A stretch of 64,000 nucleotides of DNA from Pseudomonas paralcaligenes (GTDB taxonomy: Bacteria; Pseudomonadota; Gammaproteobacteria; Pseudomonadales; Pseudomonadaceae). Positions 7,792 to 18,286 of this stretch are shown here, piece by piece. Positions within the stretch are counted from its first letter, which is position 1. Each line of letters starts with the position of its first letter. A model generated the notes under the pieces. It was not told where the DNA came from and searched no databases. It saw only the letters and a program-made list of their open reading frames with translations. The DNA lies in contig NZ_BPFX01000007.1 of the NCBI RefSeq assembly GCF_019655855.1, positions 310,001 to 374,000 on the forward strand, given 5' to 3'. The position numbers and the translations under genes are program-made.

Positions 7792-9152
7792 TGGATTTTC
7801 ATTCGCCATGAAGTGACACCGCAGGACTCGAAACGGAAGTTCTGGGTATGGCAGCCCAGCGTGCGCACCGTCTGCACCACCCGCTGCCGATGCTGCGGCT
7901 GCACGTAGAAGAGGAAGAAGCCACCGCCGCCGGCGCCCAGCAGCTTGCCGCCGAGGGAACCGGCCGCCAGGGCCGCATCGTAGATGTCGTCGAGACGACC
8001 GTGGCTGATCGCCGAGGAGAAGCGCTTCTTCAGCTGCCACGCCTCGTCCAGGCACTTGCCGAAGTCGCGCAGCTCGCCACGGATCAGGTAGCGGTGCATG
8101 CGCCGACACAGGGTCACGCTGGCACTGAGCAGTTCGGTCTGCGACGACTCGGCCTCGATCTCTTCGCGCTGCAATTCGTGGAGGCGGCCCGAGTCGTGGG
8201 AAATCCCGGTATCACAGAGCACCAGGCAGGATTCCAGTTCGTTGCGGATCGCATCCTCCAGGCGGATCGGATGGACCAGGTTGCGCTGGTTCTCGAACTC
8301 GATGAGGTTGAAGCCGCCGAATGCCGAGGCGTACTGATCCTGCCAGCCGCCAGCGATGCCGAAACACAGGCGCTCCGCCTGGAAGGCCAGCTCGGCGATC
8401 TCGTAGGTGCTCCAGCGGTCCTGGCGCAGCTCGTTGAATGCCGCGATGGTGGCGGTCGTGGCCGCCGAGGAACCACCCAGCCCGGAGCCCACCGGGAAAT
8501 CCGAGCGCAGGTACAGATCGAAACCGTACTTGGGCTTGATCACCGCCACGATGGTCGCCAGCAGACTCTTGTCGGCGGCAACCAGCAGCTCTGCGATGGA
8601 GGCGTAGTGCTCCTCGTTCCCCAGGTCCTCGGAGAAGATGCGGATCTGCTCATCGTCGCGCGGTACCAGGGTGGCGTGGGCATACAGCCCCACGGTGCAA
8701 CTGAGTACCGCCGCCGGGTGATCGATGAAGAAATAGGTCAGGTCCGCGCCGCCGCCGCAGAAGCTCATGCGCACCGGCGCGCGGGCCCGGGCCAGCACCG
8801 GCACCTCTGCGCTGGCGGCCATCAGCCGGGTGTACACCTCGACCAGGCGGCCCTGCTCGTCCACGCCGGGAATGGCGTTGTAGCCGAGGTCGAAGACCTT
8901 CAGCAGCTCCTCGCGCGTCGCATCGGCCTGCACCGCGCGGAACTGGCGGTTCATGCAGGCCGTGACCGGCAGATCGGTGTGCCCGCCCTGCAGCAGATGA
9001 CGGCGCACGTCGCCGTTGGTCACCACGCCGAGCAGGCGGCGATCCTCGGCGACGACGAAGGCGATCTGCAGATCGCCCGCCTCGATGCACTTGACCGCAT
9101 CGAGGATGCTCTGGCCTTCGCCGATGCTGAGGGTCTGCACGAGTAGGCTCAT
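7788..9152 (-). CDS. CBS-domain / GHMP sugar kinase fusion (HddA-like)
   Basis: A 454-residue protein. Residues 1-115 are a CBS pair (LGVVTNGDVRRHLL at 41-54; second unit about 61-115). Residues 124-454 are a GHMP kinase resembling D-glycero-D-manno-heptose 7-phosphate kinase: RAPVRMSFCGGGADL begins at 124, the ATP loop PVGSGLGGSSA is at 220-230, and the C-terminal KLLGAGGGGFF follows. It overlaps the nucleotidyltransferase upstream (ATGA) and the NeuB gene downstream (ATGA). Kinase plus nucleotidyltransferase would activate a sugar as an NDP derivative. CBS pairs are better known on the nucleotidyltransferase of such loci (PtmE type), so their position here is unusual and may give nucleotide control of the kinase. 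Confidence 0.85.
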   Translation of the reverse strand: MSLLVQTLSIGEGQSILDAVKCIEAGDLQIAFVVAEDRRLLGVVTNGDVRRHLLQGGHTDLPVTACMNRQFRAVQADATREELLKVFDLGYNAIPGVDEQGRLVEVYTRLMAASAEVPVLARARAPVRMSFCGGGADLTYFFIDHPAAVLSCTVGLYAHATLVPRDDEQIRIFSEDLGNEEHYASIAELLVAADKSLLATIVAVIKPKYGFDLYLRSDFPVGSGLGGSSAATTATIAAFNELRQDRWSTYEIAELAFQAERLCFGIAGGWQDQYASAFGGFNLIEFENQRNLVHPIRLEDAIRNELESCLVLCDTGISHDSGRLHELQREEIEAESSQTELLSASVTLCRRMHRYLIRGELRDFGKCLDEAWQLKKRFSSAISHGRLDDIYDAALAAGSLGGKLLGAGGGGFFLFYVQPQHRQRVVQTVRTLGCHTQNFRFESCGVTSWRMKIQ

Positions 9153-9841
9153 GAGGAAGCATCCGGGTGGAATTCGTTGGCGTAGCGTTCGAGCGACTCC
9201 GGCGTACCGATGTCGATGAAGCGTCCGTCGTACTCGATGACCCTGACCGGCTGCCGTTCGAGCAGAGCCGGCAGCAGATCGTGCTCCATCGAGCAGGCAT
9301 GCACGGGCACGGCGGCGAACGCCTCATGGGTGAAAGCGTAGACACCCGCGTTGATCAGGCCCTCGCCACCCTGCCCCTTTTCCCGCAGGGCGACCAGCAG
9401 GCCCGCGGCATCCAGCGCCAGGCTGCCGTAGCGGCTGCGGTCGGCGACCCGCACGGCCAGCAGCGCGTTGCCTTCGCCCTGGGCAGCCAGTCGATAGCCT
9501 TCCGGGTCGAGGAAAGTATCGGCGTTGAGCGCCAGGTAGCGGCCGTGCGGCGGCCGCTCGCGCAGGGCGTTGAGCAGCGCTCCGCCGGTACCCAGCGGCT
9601 CGCTCTCCACCACCATTTCCAGCCTCAGTCCGGAACCGGCGGCCAGTGCGTCGAGCTGTTCGGCCAGTTGGTCGGCGCGATAGTGGGCGCACAGTACCGC
9701 CTCGTCGATGCCGGCCTGCCCCAGCTGGCGCAGCACCCGCGCCAGGAAGGGCTCGCCATGCACGGGCACCAGCGCCTTCTGCGCGTCCGTCACGCTGCGC
9801 AGGCGCGTGCCGAAGCCGCCGCAGAGCACGTAGGCGCGCAT
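9149..9841 (-). CDS. Sugar-1-phosphate nucleotidyltransferase (HddC/RmlA-like)
   Basis: A 230-residue nucleotidyltransferase with the signature LCGGFGTRL near residue 6, LGTGGALLNAL in the middle, NADTFL as the metal-binding Asp segment, and a C-terminal IDIGTPESLERYA. The size and motifs fit the short GDP/ADP-heptose or mannose-1-phosphate type enzymes, whose partner is the adjacent GHMP kinase. It joins rfbH as TGATG (one-base overlap) and the kinase as ATGA. It probably makes an NDP-activated form of the kinase product. The nucleotide used cannot be told from motifs alone. Confidence 0.86.
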   Translation of the reverse strand: MRAYVLCGGFGTRLRSVTDAQKALVPVHGEPFLARVLRQLGQAGIDEAVLCAHYRADQLAEQLDALAAGSGLRLEMVVESEPLGTGGALLNALRERPPHGRYLALNADTFLDPEGYRLAAQGEGNALLAVRVADRSRYGSLALDAAGLLVALREKGQGGEGLINAGVYAFTHEAFAAVPVHACSMEHDLLPALLERQPVRVIEYDGRFIDIGTPESLERYANEFHPDASS

Positions 9842-11163
9842 CAGCGCAGCCTCCGCAGGTAGCTTTCCAGGCTGCGCGCGGCATGCTCCAGATGATCCTC
9901 GCCCAGGCCGGGCCAGAGGCCGATCCAGAAGGTGTCCCGCATCACCTTGTCGGTCACCGTCAGCTCGCCGGAAACCCGGTATTCGAGGCCGTGCAGATAG
10001 GGCTGGCGGGTCAGGTTGCCGGCGAACAGCAGGCGGGTGCCAACCTTCTGCTCGTCCAGGTGGCGCAGCAGGCCGAGCCGCTCGACGCCGCAGCCGTCGC
10101 GCAGGGTCAGCGGGAAGCCGAACCAGGATGGCTCGCTGCCTGGCGTGGCGTGCGGCAGGATCAGCTGATCGGCGCAGCCGGCAAGGCGCTCGCTGAGCCA
10201 GGCGAAGTTGCGCCGCCGAGCGGCGATGAAGTCGTCGAGCCGGTCCATCTGCGCCAGGGCGCAGGCGGCCTGCATATCGGTGATCTTCAGGTTGTAGCCC
10301 AGGTGCGAGTAGGTGTACTTGTGGTCGTAGCCCGCCGGCAGCTCGCCCAGCTGCCAGCCGAAGCGCTTGCCGCAGGTGTTGTCCTCGCCGGGCGCGCAGT
10401 AGCAGTCGCGGCCCCAGTCGCGGAAGGATTCGACGATGCGCTTGAGCAGCGGCGAATCGGTGAACACCGCGCCGCCCTCGCCCATGGTGATGTGGTGCGC
10501 CGGGTAGAAGCTCAGGGTGCCGAGGTCGCCGAAGCCGCCGACCAGGCGTCCTTCGTAGGTCGAGCCGAGGGCGTCGCAGCAATCCTCGATCAGCCACAGG
10601 CCGTAGCGGTCGCACAACTCGCGGACCACCTTGAGGTTGAACGGGTTGCCCAGGGTGTGGGCGAGCATGATGGCCTTGGTGCGTGGGCCGATGGCTGCCT
10701 CGATCAGGGCCGGGTCGATGTTGTAGGTACCCAGTTCGATGTCGACGAACACCGGCACCGCGCCGAACTGCAGGATCGGGTTGACCGTGGTCGGGAAGCC
10801 GGCGGCCACGCCGATCACTTCGTCGCCCTTGCAGATCGCCCGCTCGCCCAGGCGCGGCGAGGTCAGCGCCGAGAAGGCCAGCAGGTTGGCCGAGGAGCCG
10901 GAGTTGGCGGTGAGCACGCCACGCCGGCCGAGATAGCGCGCCAGGCGCTTCTCGAACGCCTGGTTGAAGCGCCCGGTGGTCAGCCAACCGTCCAGCACGG
11001 CCTCGGTCATGGCCTGCAGTTCAGGGGCGCCGATCACCTTGCCGGAAGGCGGCACCACAGCCTGGCCGGGAACGAAAGGGGCTGGCGCCAGCTGCAGTTC
11101 CGCATAGCGGCCCACCAGCTCGGCTATCTGCTGGCGCAACTGCTGCGCCGTCTGTTCGCTCAT
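9841..11163 (-). CDS. rfbH: CDP-6-deoxy-4-hexulose 3-dehydrase (E1)
   Basis: A 440-residue PMP-dependent dehydrase of the DegT/DnrJ fold that removes the C3 hydroxyl of CDP-6-deoxy-L-threo-D-glycero-4-hexulose. Two diagnostic features are visible. The PLP lysine is replaced by His223 within [14 protein letters not shown], as in E1 enzymes rather than aminotransferases. The [2Fe-2S] pattern C-x57-C-x-C-x7-C is present as Cys196, Cys254, Cys256 and Cys264. The ATG overlaps the rfbG stop as ATGA. No E3-type ferredoxin reductase (rfbI/ascD) is encoded in the window, so the reductant must be supplied from elsewhere or by a generic partner. Confidence 0.93.
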   Translation of the reverse strand: MSEQTAQQLRQQIAELVGRYAELQLAPAPFVPGQAVVPPSGKVIGAPELQAMTEAVLDGWLTTGRFNQAFEKRLARYLGRRGVLTANSGSSANLLAFSALTSPRLGERAICKGDEVIGVAAGFPTTVNPILQFGAVPVFVDIELGTYNIDPALIEAAIGPRTKAIMLAHTLGNPFNLKVVRELCDRYGLWLIEDCCDALGSTYEGRLVGGFGDLGTLSFYPAHHITMGEGGAVFTDSPLLKRIVESFRDWGRDCYCAPGEDNTCGKRFGWQLGELPAGYDHKYTYSHLGYNLKITDMQAACALAQMDRLDDFIAARRRNFAWLSERLAGCADQLILPHATPGSEPSWFGFPLTLRDGCGVERLGLLRHLDEQKVGTRLLFAGNLTRQPYLHGLEYRVSGELTVTDKVMRDTFWIGLWPGLGEDHLEHAARSLESYLRRLR

Positions 11164-12233
11164 GGGGTTTCGCCCTGATAGGCCGCGATCTGTGCGCGGC
11201 TGAATGTCTGCATGTCTTCGCCAGCCTGCCAGGCCCGATGCCAGTCGAGGGTCCGTGCGAGAGCCTGCTCCAGCGACCAGCGCGGTCGCCAGCCCAATTG
11301 TACGCGGGCCTTGGTGGAGTCCAGCGAGAGCAGGCCGGCCTCGTGCGGCTGCGCCGTGGCCTCGATGCTCCAGCGCGCCTCGCCGGACCAGTGCCGGGCC
11401 AGCCGCTCGACCAGTTCGCCGACACTGACCAGGCCCTCGGCATCGGGTCCGAAGTTCCAGGCCGAGGCCACGGAGTCGCCCTGCTCCACCAGTGCCTGGG
11501 CCAGGCACAGGTAGCCGCCGAGCGGCTCCAGTACATGCTGCCAGGGCCGTACCGCCTGCGGGTAGCGCAAGACCAGCGGCTGCTGGGCCTGCCAGGCGCG
11601 CAGGATGTCGGGCAACAAGCGGTCTGCCGACCAGTCGCCACCCCCGAGCACGTTGCCCGCCCGGGCCGTGGCCAGGGCGATGCCGGCCTCACGCAGGAAG
11701 GATTCGCGCCAGGAGGCGCAGAGCAGCTCGGTACAGGCCTTGCTGCTGCTATAGGGATCGTGTCCGCCGAGGGTGTCCTGTTCGCGGTACGGCCAGAGCC
11801 ATTCGCGGTTCTCGTAGCACTTGTCACTGGTCACCACCACGACGGCGCGCACCGAATCGCAACGACGCACCGCCTCGAGCAGGTTGAGCGTGCCCATGAC
11901 GTTGGTCGCGTAGGTGTCCGCCGGCGTCCGGTAGGACTCACGTACCAGCGCCTGGGCGGCCAGGTGCAGGACGATCTCGGGGCGGAACTGCGCGACCGCC
12001 CGGGACAGCGTCTCAGCGTCGCGCACATCGGCCAGGGTGCCGGACACCACATCCGTCAGCCGCGCTTCCTGCCACAACGATGGCGTGGTCGCGGCGGGCA
12101 GCGCATAGCCATGGACCTGCGCCCCCAGCTCGCGCAGCCACAAGGCCAGCCAGCCGCCCTTGAAGCCGGTGTGCCCGGTGAGAAGGACCCGGCGCCCCGC
12201 CCAGAACGCCGGATTCAGCGCCATAGCTGCCAT
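11160..12233 (-). CDS. rfbG: CDP-glucose 4,6-dehydratase
   Basis: A 357-residue extended SDR converting CDP-D-glucose to CDP-4-keto-6-deoxyglucose. The NAD motif [10 protein letters not shown] begins at residue 19, the catalytic triad region TSDKCYEN is at 135-142, and Tyr161-x3-Lys165 lies in YSSSKACTE. Length matches the family. Start at 12233 has GAGGCGGA just upstream; an in-frame ATG at 12224 is the alternative. The start lies inside the 3' end of rfbF (19-base overlap), so the two are coupled. Confidence 0.94.
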   Translation of the reverse strand: MAAMALNPAFWAGRRVLLTGHTGFKGGWLALWLRELGAQVHGYALPAATTPSLWQEARLTDVVSGTLADVRDAETLSRAVAQFRPEIVLHLAAQALVRESYRTPADTYATNVMGTLNLLEAVRRCDSVRAVVVVTSDKCYENREWLWPYREQDTLGGHDPYSSSKACTELLCASWRESFLREAGIALATARAGNVLGGGDWSADRLLPDILRAWQAQQPLVLRYPQAVRPWQHVLEPLGGYLCLAQALVEQGDSVASAWNFGPDAEGLVSVGELVERLARHWSGEARWSIEATAQPHEAGLLSLDSTKARVQLGWRPRWSLEQALARTLDWHRAWQAGEDMQTFSRAQIAAYQGETP

Positions 12234-12985
12234 TCCGCCTCGCCGCTCTTCCAGCGCTCCTCGAGCAGAACCCGATCACGCAGGGTATCCATCGGCTGCC
12301 AGAAGCCACGGTGCAGATGGCTCATCAGCTGGCCTTCCCCGGCCAGTTGGCGCATCGGCTCGTACTCCCAGGTCGTCTCGTCCCCGTCGATATAGTCGAA
12401 TACGCCAGGCTCGAGCACGAAGAATCCGCCATTGATCCAGCCGCCATCGCCCAGGGGCTTTTCCTGGAAACCGTGCACCTGCTGCCCCTGCACGTCCAAC
12501 GCCCCGTATCGCCCTGGAGGCTGGACAGCGGTCACCGTGGCCAGTTTGCCGTGGCTTCGATGGAAATCGATCAACTGCGGGATGTCGATGTTGGAGACGC
12601 CGTCGCCGTAGGTCAGGCAGAACGTCTCGTCGCCGATGTAGTCGCGCACGCGCTTCAGGCGTCCGCCAGTGGCGGTGCTCTCGCCGGTATCGACCAGGGT
12701 CACGCGCCACGGCTCGGCGTGGCGATTGTGGATGTGCATGCGGTTTTCCGCCATGTCGAAGGTCACGTCGGACATGTGCAGGAAGTAGTTGGCGAAGTAC
12801 TCCTTGATCACGTAGCCCTTGTAGCCCAGGCAGATCACGAAGTCGTTGATGCCGAAGTGGGAGTAGATCTTCATGATGTGCCAGATGATCGGCTTGCCGC
12901 CTATCTCGATCATCGGCTTGGGCCGCAGGTGGGACTCCTCGCTGATGCGAGTGCCCAGACCGCCGGCCAGAATGACTGTTTTCAT
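12215..12985 (-). CDS. rfbF: Glucose-1-phosphate cytidylyltransferase
   Basis: A 256-residue enzyme making CDP-glucose from CTP and glucose 1-phosphate. It opens with [18 protein letters not shown], continues with [19 protein letters not shown], and has [11 protein letters not shown] as the metal-binding Asp segment. Its length is typical of RfbF/DdhA. It is the first gene of the leftward operon, and the AT-richer leader to its right must carry the promoter. The product feeds RfbG and RfbH to give CDP-4-keto-3,6-dideoxyglucose. Confidence 0.95.
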   Translation of the reverse strand: MKTVILAGGLGTRISEESHLRPKPMIEIGGKPIIWHIMKIYSHFGINDFVICLGYKGYVIKEYFANYFLHMSDVTFDMAENRMHIHNRHAEPWRVTLVDTGESTATGGRLKRVRDYIGDETFCLTYGDGVSNIDIPQLIDFHRSHGKLATVTAVQPPGRYGALDVQGQQVHGFQEKPLGDGGWINGGFFVLEPGVFDYIDGDETTWEYEPMRQLAGEGQLMSHLHRGFWQPMDTLRDRVLLEERWKSGEAEWQLWR

Positions 12986-13196
12986 GATTGTTATGCCTGG
13001 TCGTTCATGAAGGCTGACAATTTATTGACCTTTTTCCAAGTAGAGCAAAAGCCATGCCGCACTACTCGGAATAAGAACATAGCGAACTTATCCAAAGATG
13101 GCATAGCAGGCATGAATCAGCACTCCTCTCGCACTCCCTGTTTGACTGGTGCTGGAGGATTTTCATGCCGTGAAAAAGGCTATAGGTCGTAGAAGC
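12986..13196 (-). promoter_or_regulatory. AT-rich leader and presumed promoter region of the sugar operon
   Basis: This gene-free stretch between rfbF and the ppiD terminator is clearly richer in A/T than the coding DNA on both sides and must contain the start of the leftward operon. The best hexamer pair found (TTGCTC, 16 bases, AATAAA, at about 13021-13048 on the minus strand) is weak. No JUMPstart-like element, sigma-54 or FliA site was recognised. Confidence 0.3.
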
Positions 13197-13229
13197 AAAA
13201 AAGCCGACGAGAGACTCGTCGGCTTTTTC
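13197..13229 (-). terminator. Rho-independent terminator of ppiD
   Basis: A perfect 9-bp GC-rich stem (13203-13211 with 13215-13223) and 3-base loop are flanked by A and T runs on both sides. Read on the minus strand it ends in six T residues, so it terminates ppiD. It could also act in the plus direction. Confidence 0.9.
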
Positions 13230-13311
13230 GTCCTGAGCGCGCCTTGCAGGCGAATCAGAAACGGGTCGAAACGAGCCACGGCTCGCTCCGTCCCTAAGAA
13301 AGGATATCGAC

Positions 13312-15162
13312 TCAGAAGCGCTCGATATCCGCCTTTTCCTGCAGTTGCTGGCGGTAGGCGGCGAAGTCCTGCTGGCCACCACGCGAGGACAGGAAGCGGC
13401 TGTAGCTGGCTTTTTCCTCTTCGCTCAGCTCGCTCTTGGTCTGGCCGATGCCGTCCAGACGCACCACCACGTAGTCGCCGTTGCCGAGGCTGACGCCCGA
13501 GTAGATCGGCTTGCCGTCTTCGCCGGGCTTGGCCATGCGGAACAGCGCCTGCAGCACTTCGGGCTCGACGCCCTCCTGGTTGCGGGTAGCGGCCTGGACC
13601 ACCTTCCAGTCCTTGACGTCAGCCTTGTCCAGGTCGGCCACCATGGCCTCGCCCTCGGCCTTGGCGGCCTCACCGGCTTTCTTGCGCGCCAGGTTTTCAT
13701 GAATGCCGGCGGAAACCTCTTCCAGCGGCATGAGCGCGGATTTCTTGTGCTCTTTCAGGCGCAGGACCAGGGTGGTGTCCGGGTCCAGTTCGATGGCACC
13801 GCTGTTGGCGCCGTCTTCCAGCACTTCCGGGCTGAAAGCCGCCTGCACGACCTGACGGTTGGCCGCGATACCTTCGCCACCCTCGCGGCCGAACGCACCG
13901 CTGGTCTGCACCTGCAGACCCAGCTCCTGGGCCGGCTGGGACAGGTCCGATGCCTCGAAGCTCGCCTCTTCCAGCTTCTTGGCGGCATCGACGAAGCGCT
14001 GCTCCACCTGCTGGGTCTTGATGTCACGCTCCAGCTTCTCCTTCAGGCTGGCGAAGCTCGGAATCTCGGGAGCCTGCACGTCCAGCAGCTTGATCAGGTG
14101 CCAGCCGAACACACTGCGCACGGGCGCCGATACCTCGCCCTTCTTCAGCTCGTAGAGAGACTTCTCGAACTCCGGGTCGTACACGCCCGGTCCCGCGAAG
14201 CCCAGATCACCACCATTGCTGGCGGAACCCGGATCCTGGGAAACCTCCTTGGCCACGGCGGCGAAGTCCTCGCCCTTCTTGATGCGCTCGGCCGCCTCTT
14301 CGAGCTTGGCCTTGGCCTGCTCTTCATTCTGCTTGTCGTTCACCTCCACCAGTATGTGCGCGGCATGGCGCTGCTCGGCGAGGTTGACGATCTCCTTCTG
14401 ATACAGCTCCTGCAGCTCGGCGTCGCTGGCCTGGGCTTCCGCGAAGAAGCGGTCCTTCTTCAGCTCGACGTACTCGACCACCACCTTCTCGGTGCTCATG
14501 AACTGGTCAGCATGCTCGTCGTAATAGGCCTTCACCTCATCGTCCGTGACCTCGACAGCCTTCGGGTCCGCCGCGATGGTGTGGGTGGCGAAGTCGCGGG
14601 TCTGCCGATCCAGACGCACGAAGTCCTGCAGCTCAGGCTCGGTGACGAAATTGCTGCCGGCCAGGGTGGCCTGCAGCTGGCTCACCATCAGGTCCTCGCG
14701 CAGCCTCTCGCGGAACTGGATGCGGGTCATGCCCTGCTGGCGCAGCACCTGGTCGAAGCGGGCCGGCTCGAACTTGCCGTTGATCTGGAAAGCCGGCTCC
14801 TTGAGGATCACTTGATCCAGCGCGGTATCAGAGATGCCCATGCCGGCCTCTTGGGTGCCCTGGATGAGAAGCGTGCGTCCGATCAGATTGTCCAGAGCGG
14901 ACTTGCGCAGCAGATTGTCGTCCAGCAGCGAGATGTCGAAATCCTTGCCGAACTGCTGTGCCAGTTGGCGGCGCTGCATCTCCATGGCCGAGTTGAGGCT
15001 GTCCACGGTGATGTCTTGATCGTTGACCGATGCCGCGTTGCGGCTGTTGCTGGTGGACTGGATGATGGCGTCGAAGCCGGTCAGAGCCATGAGCACGACG
15101 ATCACGCCGATGATGGTCTTGGCGATCCAGCCCTGGGAATTGTCCCTGATGTTCTGCAGCAT
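13312..15162 (-). CDS. ppiD: Peptidyl-prolyl isomerase / periplasmic folding chaperone PpiD
   Basis: A 616-residue inner-membrane-anchored periplasmic chaperone. A single membrane segment lies at about residues 13-33 (IGVIVVLMALTGF), a SurA-like N-domain follows, and one parvulin domain is centred near 260-360 (RHAAHILVEVNDK, GGDLGFAGPGVYDPEFE, VFGWHLIKL). The start is ATG 15162, with GGGGGAAG upstream; longer in-frame starts add an implausible leader. It follows hupB in the conserved tig-clpP-clpX-lon-hupB-ppiD order, and the hairpins between hupB and ppiD imply that it has its own promoter. Confidence 0.95.
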   Translation of the reverse strand: MLQNIRDNSQGWIAKTIIGVIVVLMALTGFDAIIQSTSNSRNAASVNDQDITVDSLNSAMEMQRRQLAQQFGKDFDISLLDDNLLRKSALDNLIGRTLLIQGTQEAGMGISDTALDQVILKEPAFQINGKFEPARFDQVLRQQGMTRIQFRERLREDLMVSQLQATLAGSNFVTEPELQDFVRLDRQTRDFATHTIAADPKAVEVTDDEVKAYYDEHADQFMSTEKVVVEYVELKKDRFFAEAQASDAELQELYQKEIVNLAEQRHAAHILVEVNDKQNEEQAKAKLEEAAERIKKGEDFAAVAKEVSQDPGSASNGGDLGFAGPGVYDPEFEKSLYELKKGEVSAPVRSVFGWHLIKLLDVQAPEIPSFASLKEKLERDIKTQQVEQRFVDAAKKLEEASFEASDLSQPAQELGLQVQTSGAFGREGGEGIAANRQVVQAAFSPEVLEDGANSGAIELDPDTTLVLRLKEHKKSALMPLEEVSAGIHENLARKKAGEAAKAEGEAMVADLDKADVKDWKVVQAATRNQEGVEPEVLQALFRMAKPGEDGKPIYSGVSLGNGDYVVVRLDGIGQTKSELSEEEKASYSRFLSSRGGQQDFAAYRQQLQEKADIERF

Positions 15163-15230
15163 GCTTCCCCCGAAACGGCTGCACTGAACAAGCAGCCATG
15201 CAGCGCGGGTGTGAATCTGGATAAAAGAAA

Positions 15231-15250
15231 GGCGCATCCGAGGATGCGCC
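15231..15250 (-). terminator. Terminator of hupB
   Basis: A 9-bp perfect stem (15231-15239 with 15242-15250), followed on the minus strand by TTTCTTTT. It lies downstream of hupB and upstream of ppiD. Confidence 0.8.
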
Positions 15251-15286
15251 TTCTCATAACTGATCTAGCGGATGGACTCCGCTTCG

Positions 15287-15314
15287 CATCGGCCCGGGCT
15301 CGCCCGAGCCGATG
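15287..15314. repeat. GC-rich hairpin just downstream of hupB
   Basis: An imperfect palindrome with outer arms CATCGGC (15287-15293) and GCCGATG (15308-15314), an inner CGGG/CCCG pair and one mismatch. It has no T run. It sits between the hupB stop and the true terminator and may protect the hupB transcript's 3' end. Confidence 0.5.
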
Positions 15315-15335
15315 AGGCAAAGGCCTGAGAGACGC

Positions 15336-15608
15336 TTAGTTTACGGCGTCTTTCAGAGCCTTGCCGGCCTTGAAGCCAGGAATCTTGGCAGCGGCGATCT
15401 TGATCGGCTTGCCGGTTTGCGGGTTACGGCCGGTACGAGCAGCGCGCTCTTTGACAGCGAAAGTACCGAAGCCAACCAGCACCACAGAATCACCAGCCTT
15501 CAGAGCGCCAGTGACGGATTCGATCACTGCGTCCAGCGCGCGGCCGGCAACAGCTTTCGGGATATCAGCGGATGCGGCGATGGCATCAATCAGTTCCGAC
15601 TTGTTCAC
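15336..15608 (-). CDS. hupB: DNA-binding protein HU-beta (GTG start)
   Basis: A 90-residue HU/IHF-family nucleoid protein beginning [18 protein letters not shown], with the DNA-binding arm around [12 protein letters not shown]. It bends and compacts DNA as homo- or heterodimers. The initiation codon is GTG at 15608, with AAGGGGA about eight bases upstream. A near-consensus sigma-70 promoter lies about 90 bases upstream, and a terminator follows, so it can be a monocistronic, highly expressed gene. Confidence 0.96.
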   Translation of the reverse strand: MNKSELIDAIAASADIPKAVAGRALDAVIESVTGALKAGDSVVLVGFGTFAVKERAARTGRNPQTGKPIKIAAAKIPGFKAGKALKDAVN

Positions 15609-15699
15609 TCTTAAGTCCCCTTATTTCTGTTGAGTTTGTTTCTTAGTTTTGGTGTAAGCAAAGCGGGTGCTGAAGGGCCTGCCGACACATAAGAGCCGC

Positions 15700-15729
15700 T
15701 TTATAACAAGGGCTCGAAAAAAGTGTCAA
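15700..15729 (-). promoter_or_regulatory. Sigma-70 promoter of hupB
   Basis: On the minus strand there is a perfect -35 TTGACA (15724-15729), an 18-base spacer and -10 TATAAA (15700-15705). This gives a 5' leader of about 85 bases before the hupB GTG and fits strong constitutive expression. Confidence 0.85.
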
Positions 15730-15742
15730 GGAAGCCTTCGGC

Positions 15743-18139
<2,397 letters not shown>

Positions 18140-18197
18140 GATTTCAGCTCTACGGCGGCCATTCGGCCGTAAACGGACGGGAGTACCCTTGGACCTA

Positions 18198-18226
18198 AGA
18201 TGGGGCCGCCCCCTGGAAAAAACAAG
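18198..18226 (-). promoter_or_regulatory. Sigma-32 (heat-shock) promoter of lon
   Basis: On the minus strand CTTGTTT (18220-18226), 14 bases, CCCCATCT (18198-18205) resembles the RpoH consensus CTTGAAA...CCCCATnT, with a perfect -10. The predicted transcript start is about 50 bases before the lon ATG. RpoH control of lon is established in E. coli. Confidence 0.75.
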
Positions 18227-18243
18227 CGAGAACGTCGGAAAAG

Positions 18244-18267
18244 CAAAGGGCCCCGCAGGGCCCTTTG
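18244..18267 (-). terminator. Terminator of clpX
   Basis: A 10-bp perfect stem (18244-18253 with 18258-18267) and 4-base loop, followed by CTTTT on the minus strand, 20 bases beyond the clpX stop. It separates clpX from lon. Confidence 0.85.
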
Positions 18268-18286
18268 TTTCAACGACTTGCAGACG

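Noticed and set aside
5896..8109. 737-codon version of the NeuB fusion
   Set aside because: The first 106 codons are an Arg/Ala-rich shadow of the kinase gene; ATG 7791 overlaps the kinase stop as ATGA.
9149..10987. Single 612-codon frame covering rfbH and the nucleotidyltransferase
   Set aside because: Only the last 230 codons are real (start ATG 9841). The rest is an out-of-frame reading of rfbH, which is intact in its own frame.
13021..13048. Sigma-70 hexamers before rfbF
   Set aside because: Three and four matches of six with a 16-base spacer is too weak to call separately; folded into the leader entry.
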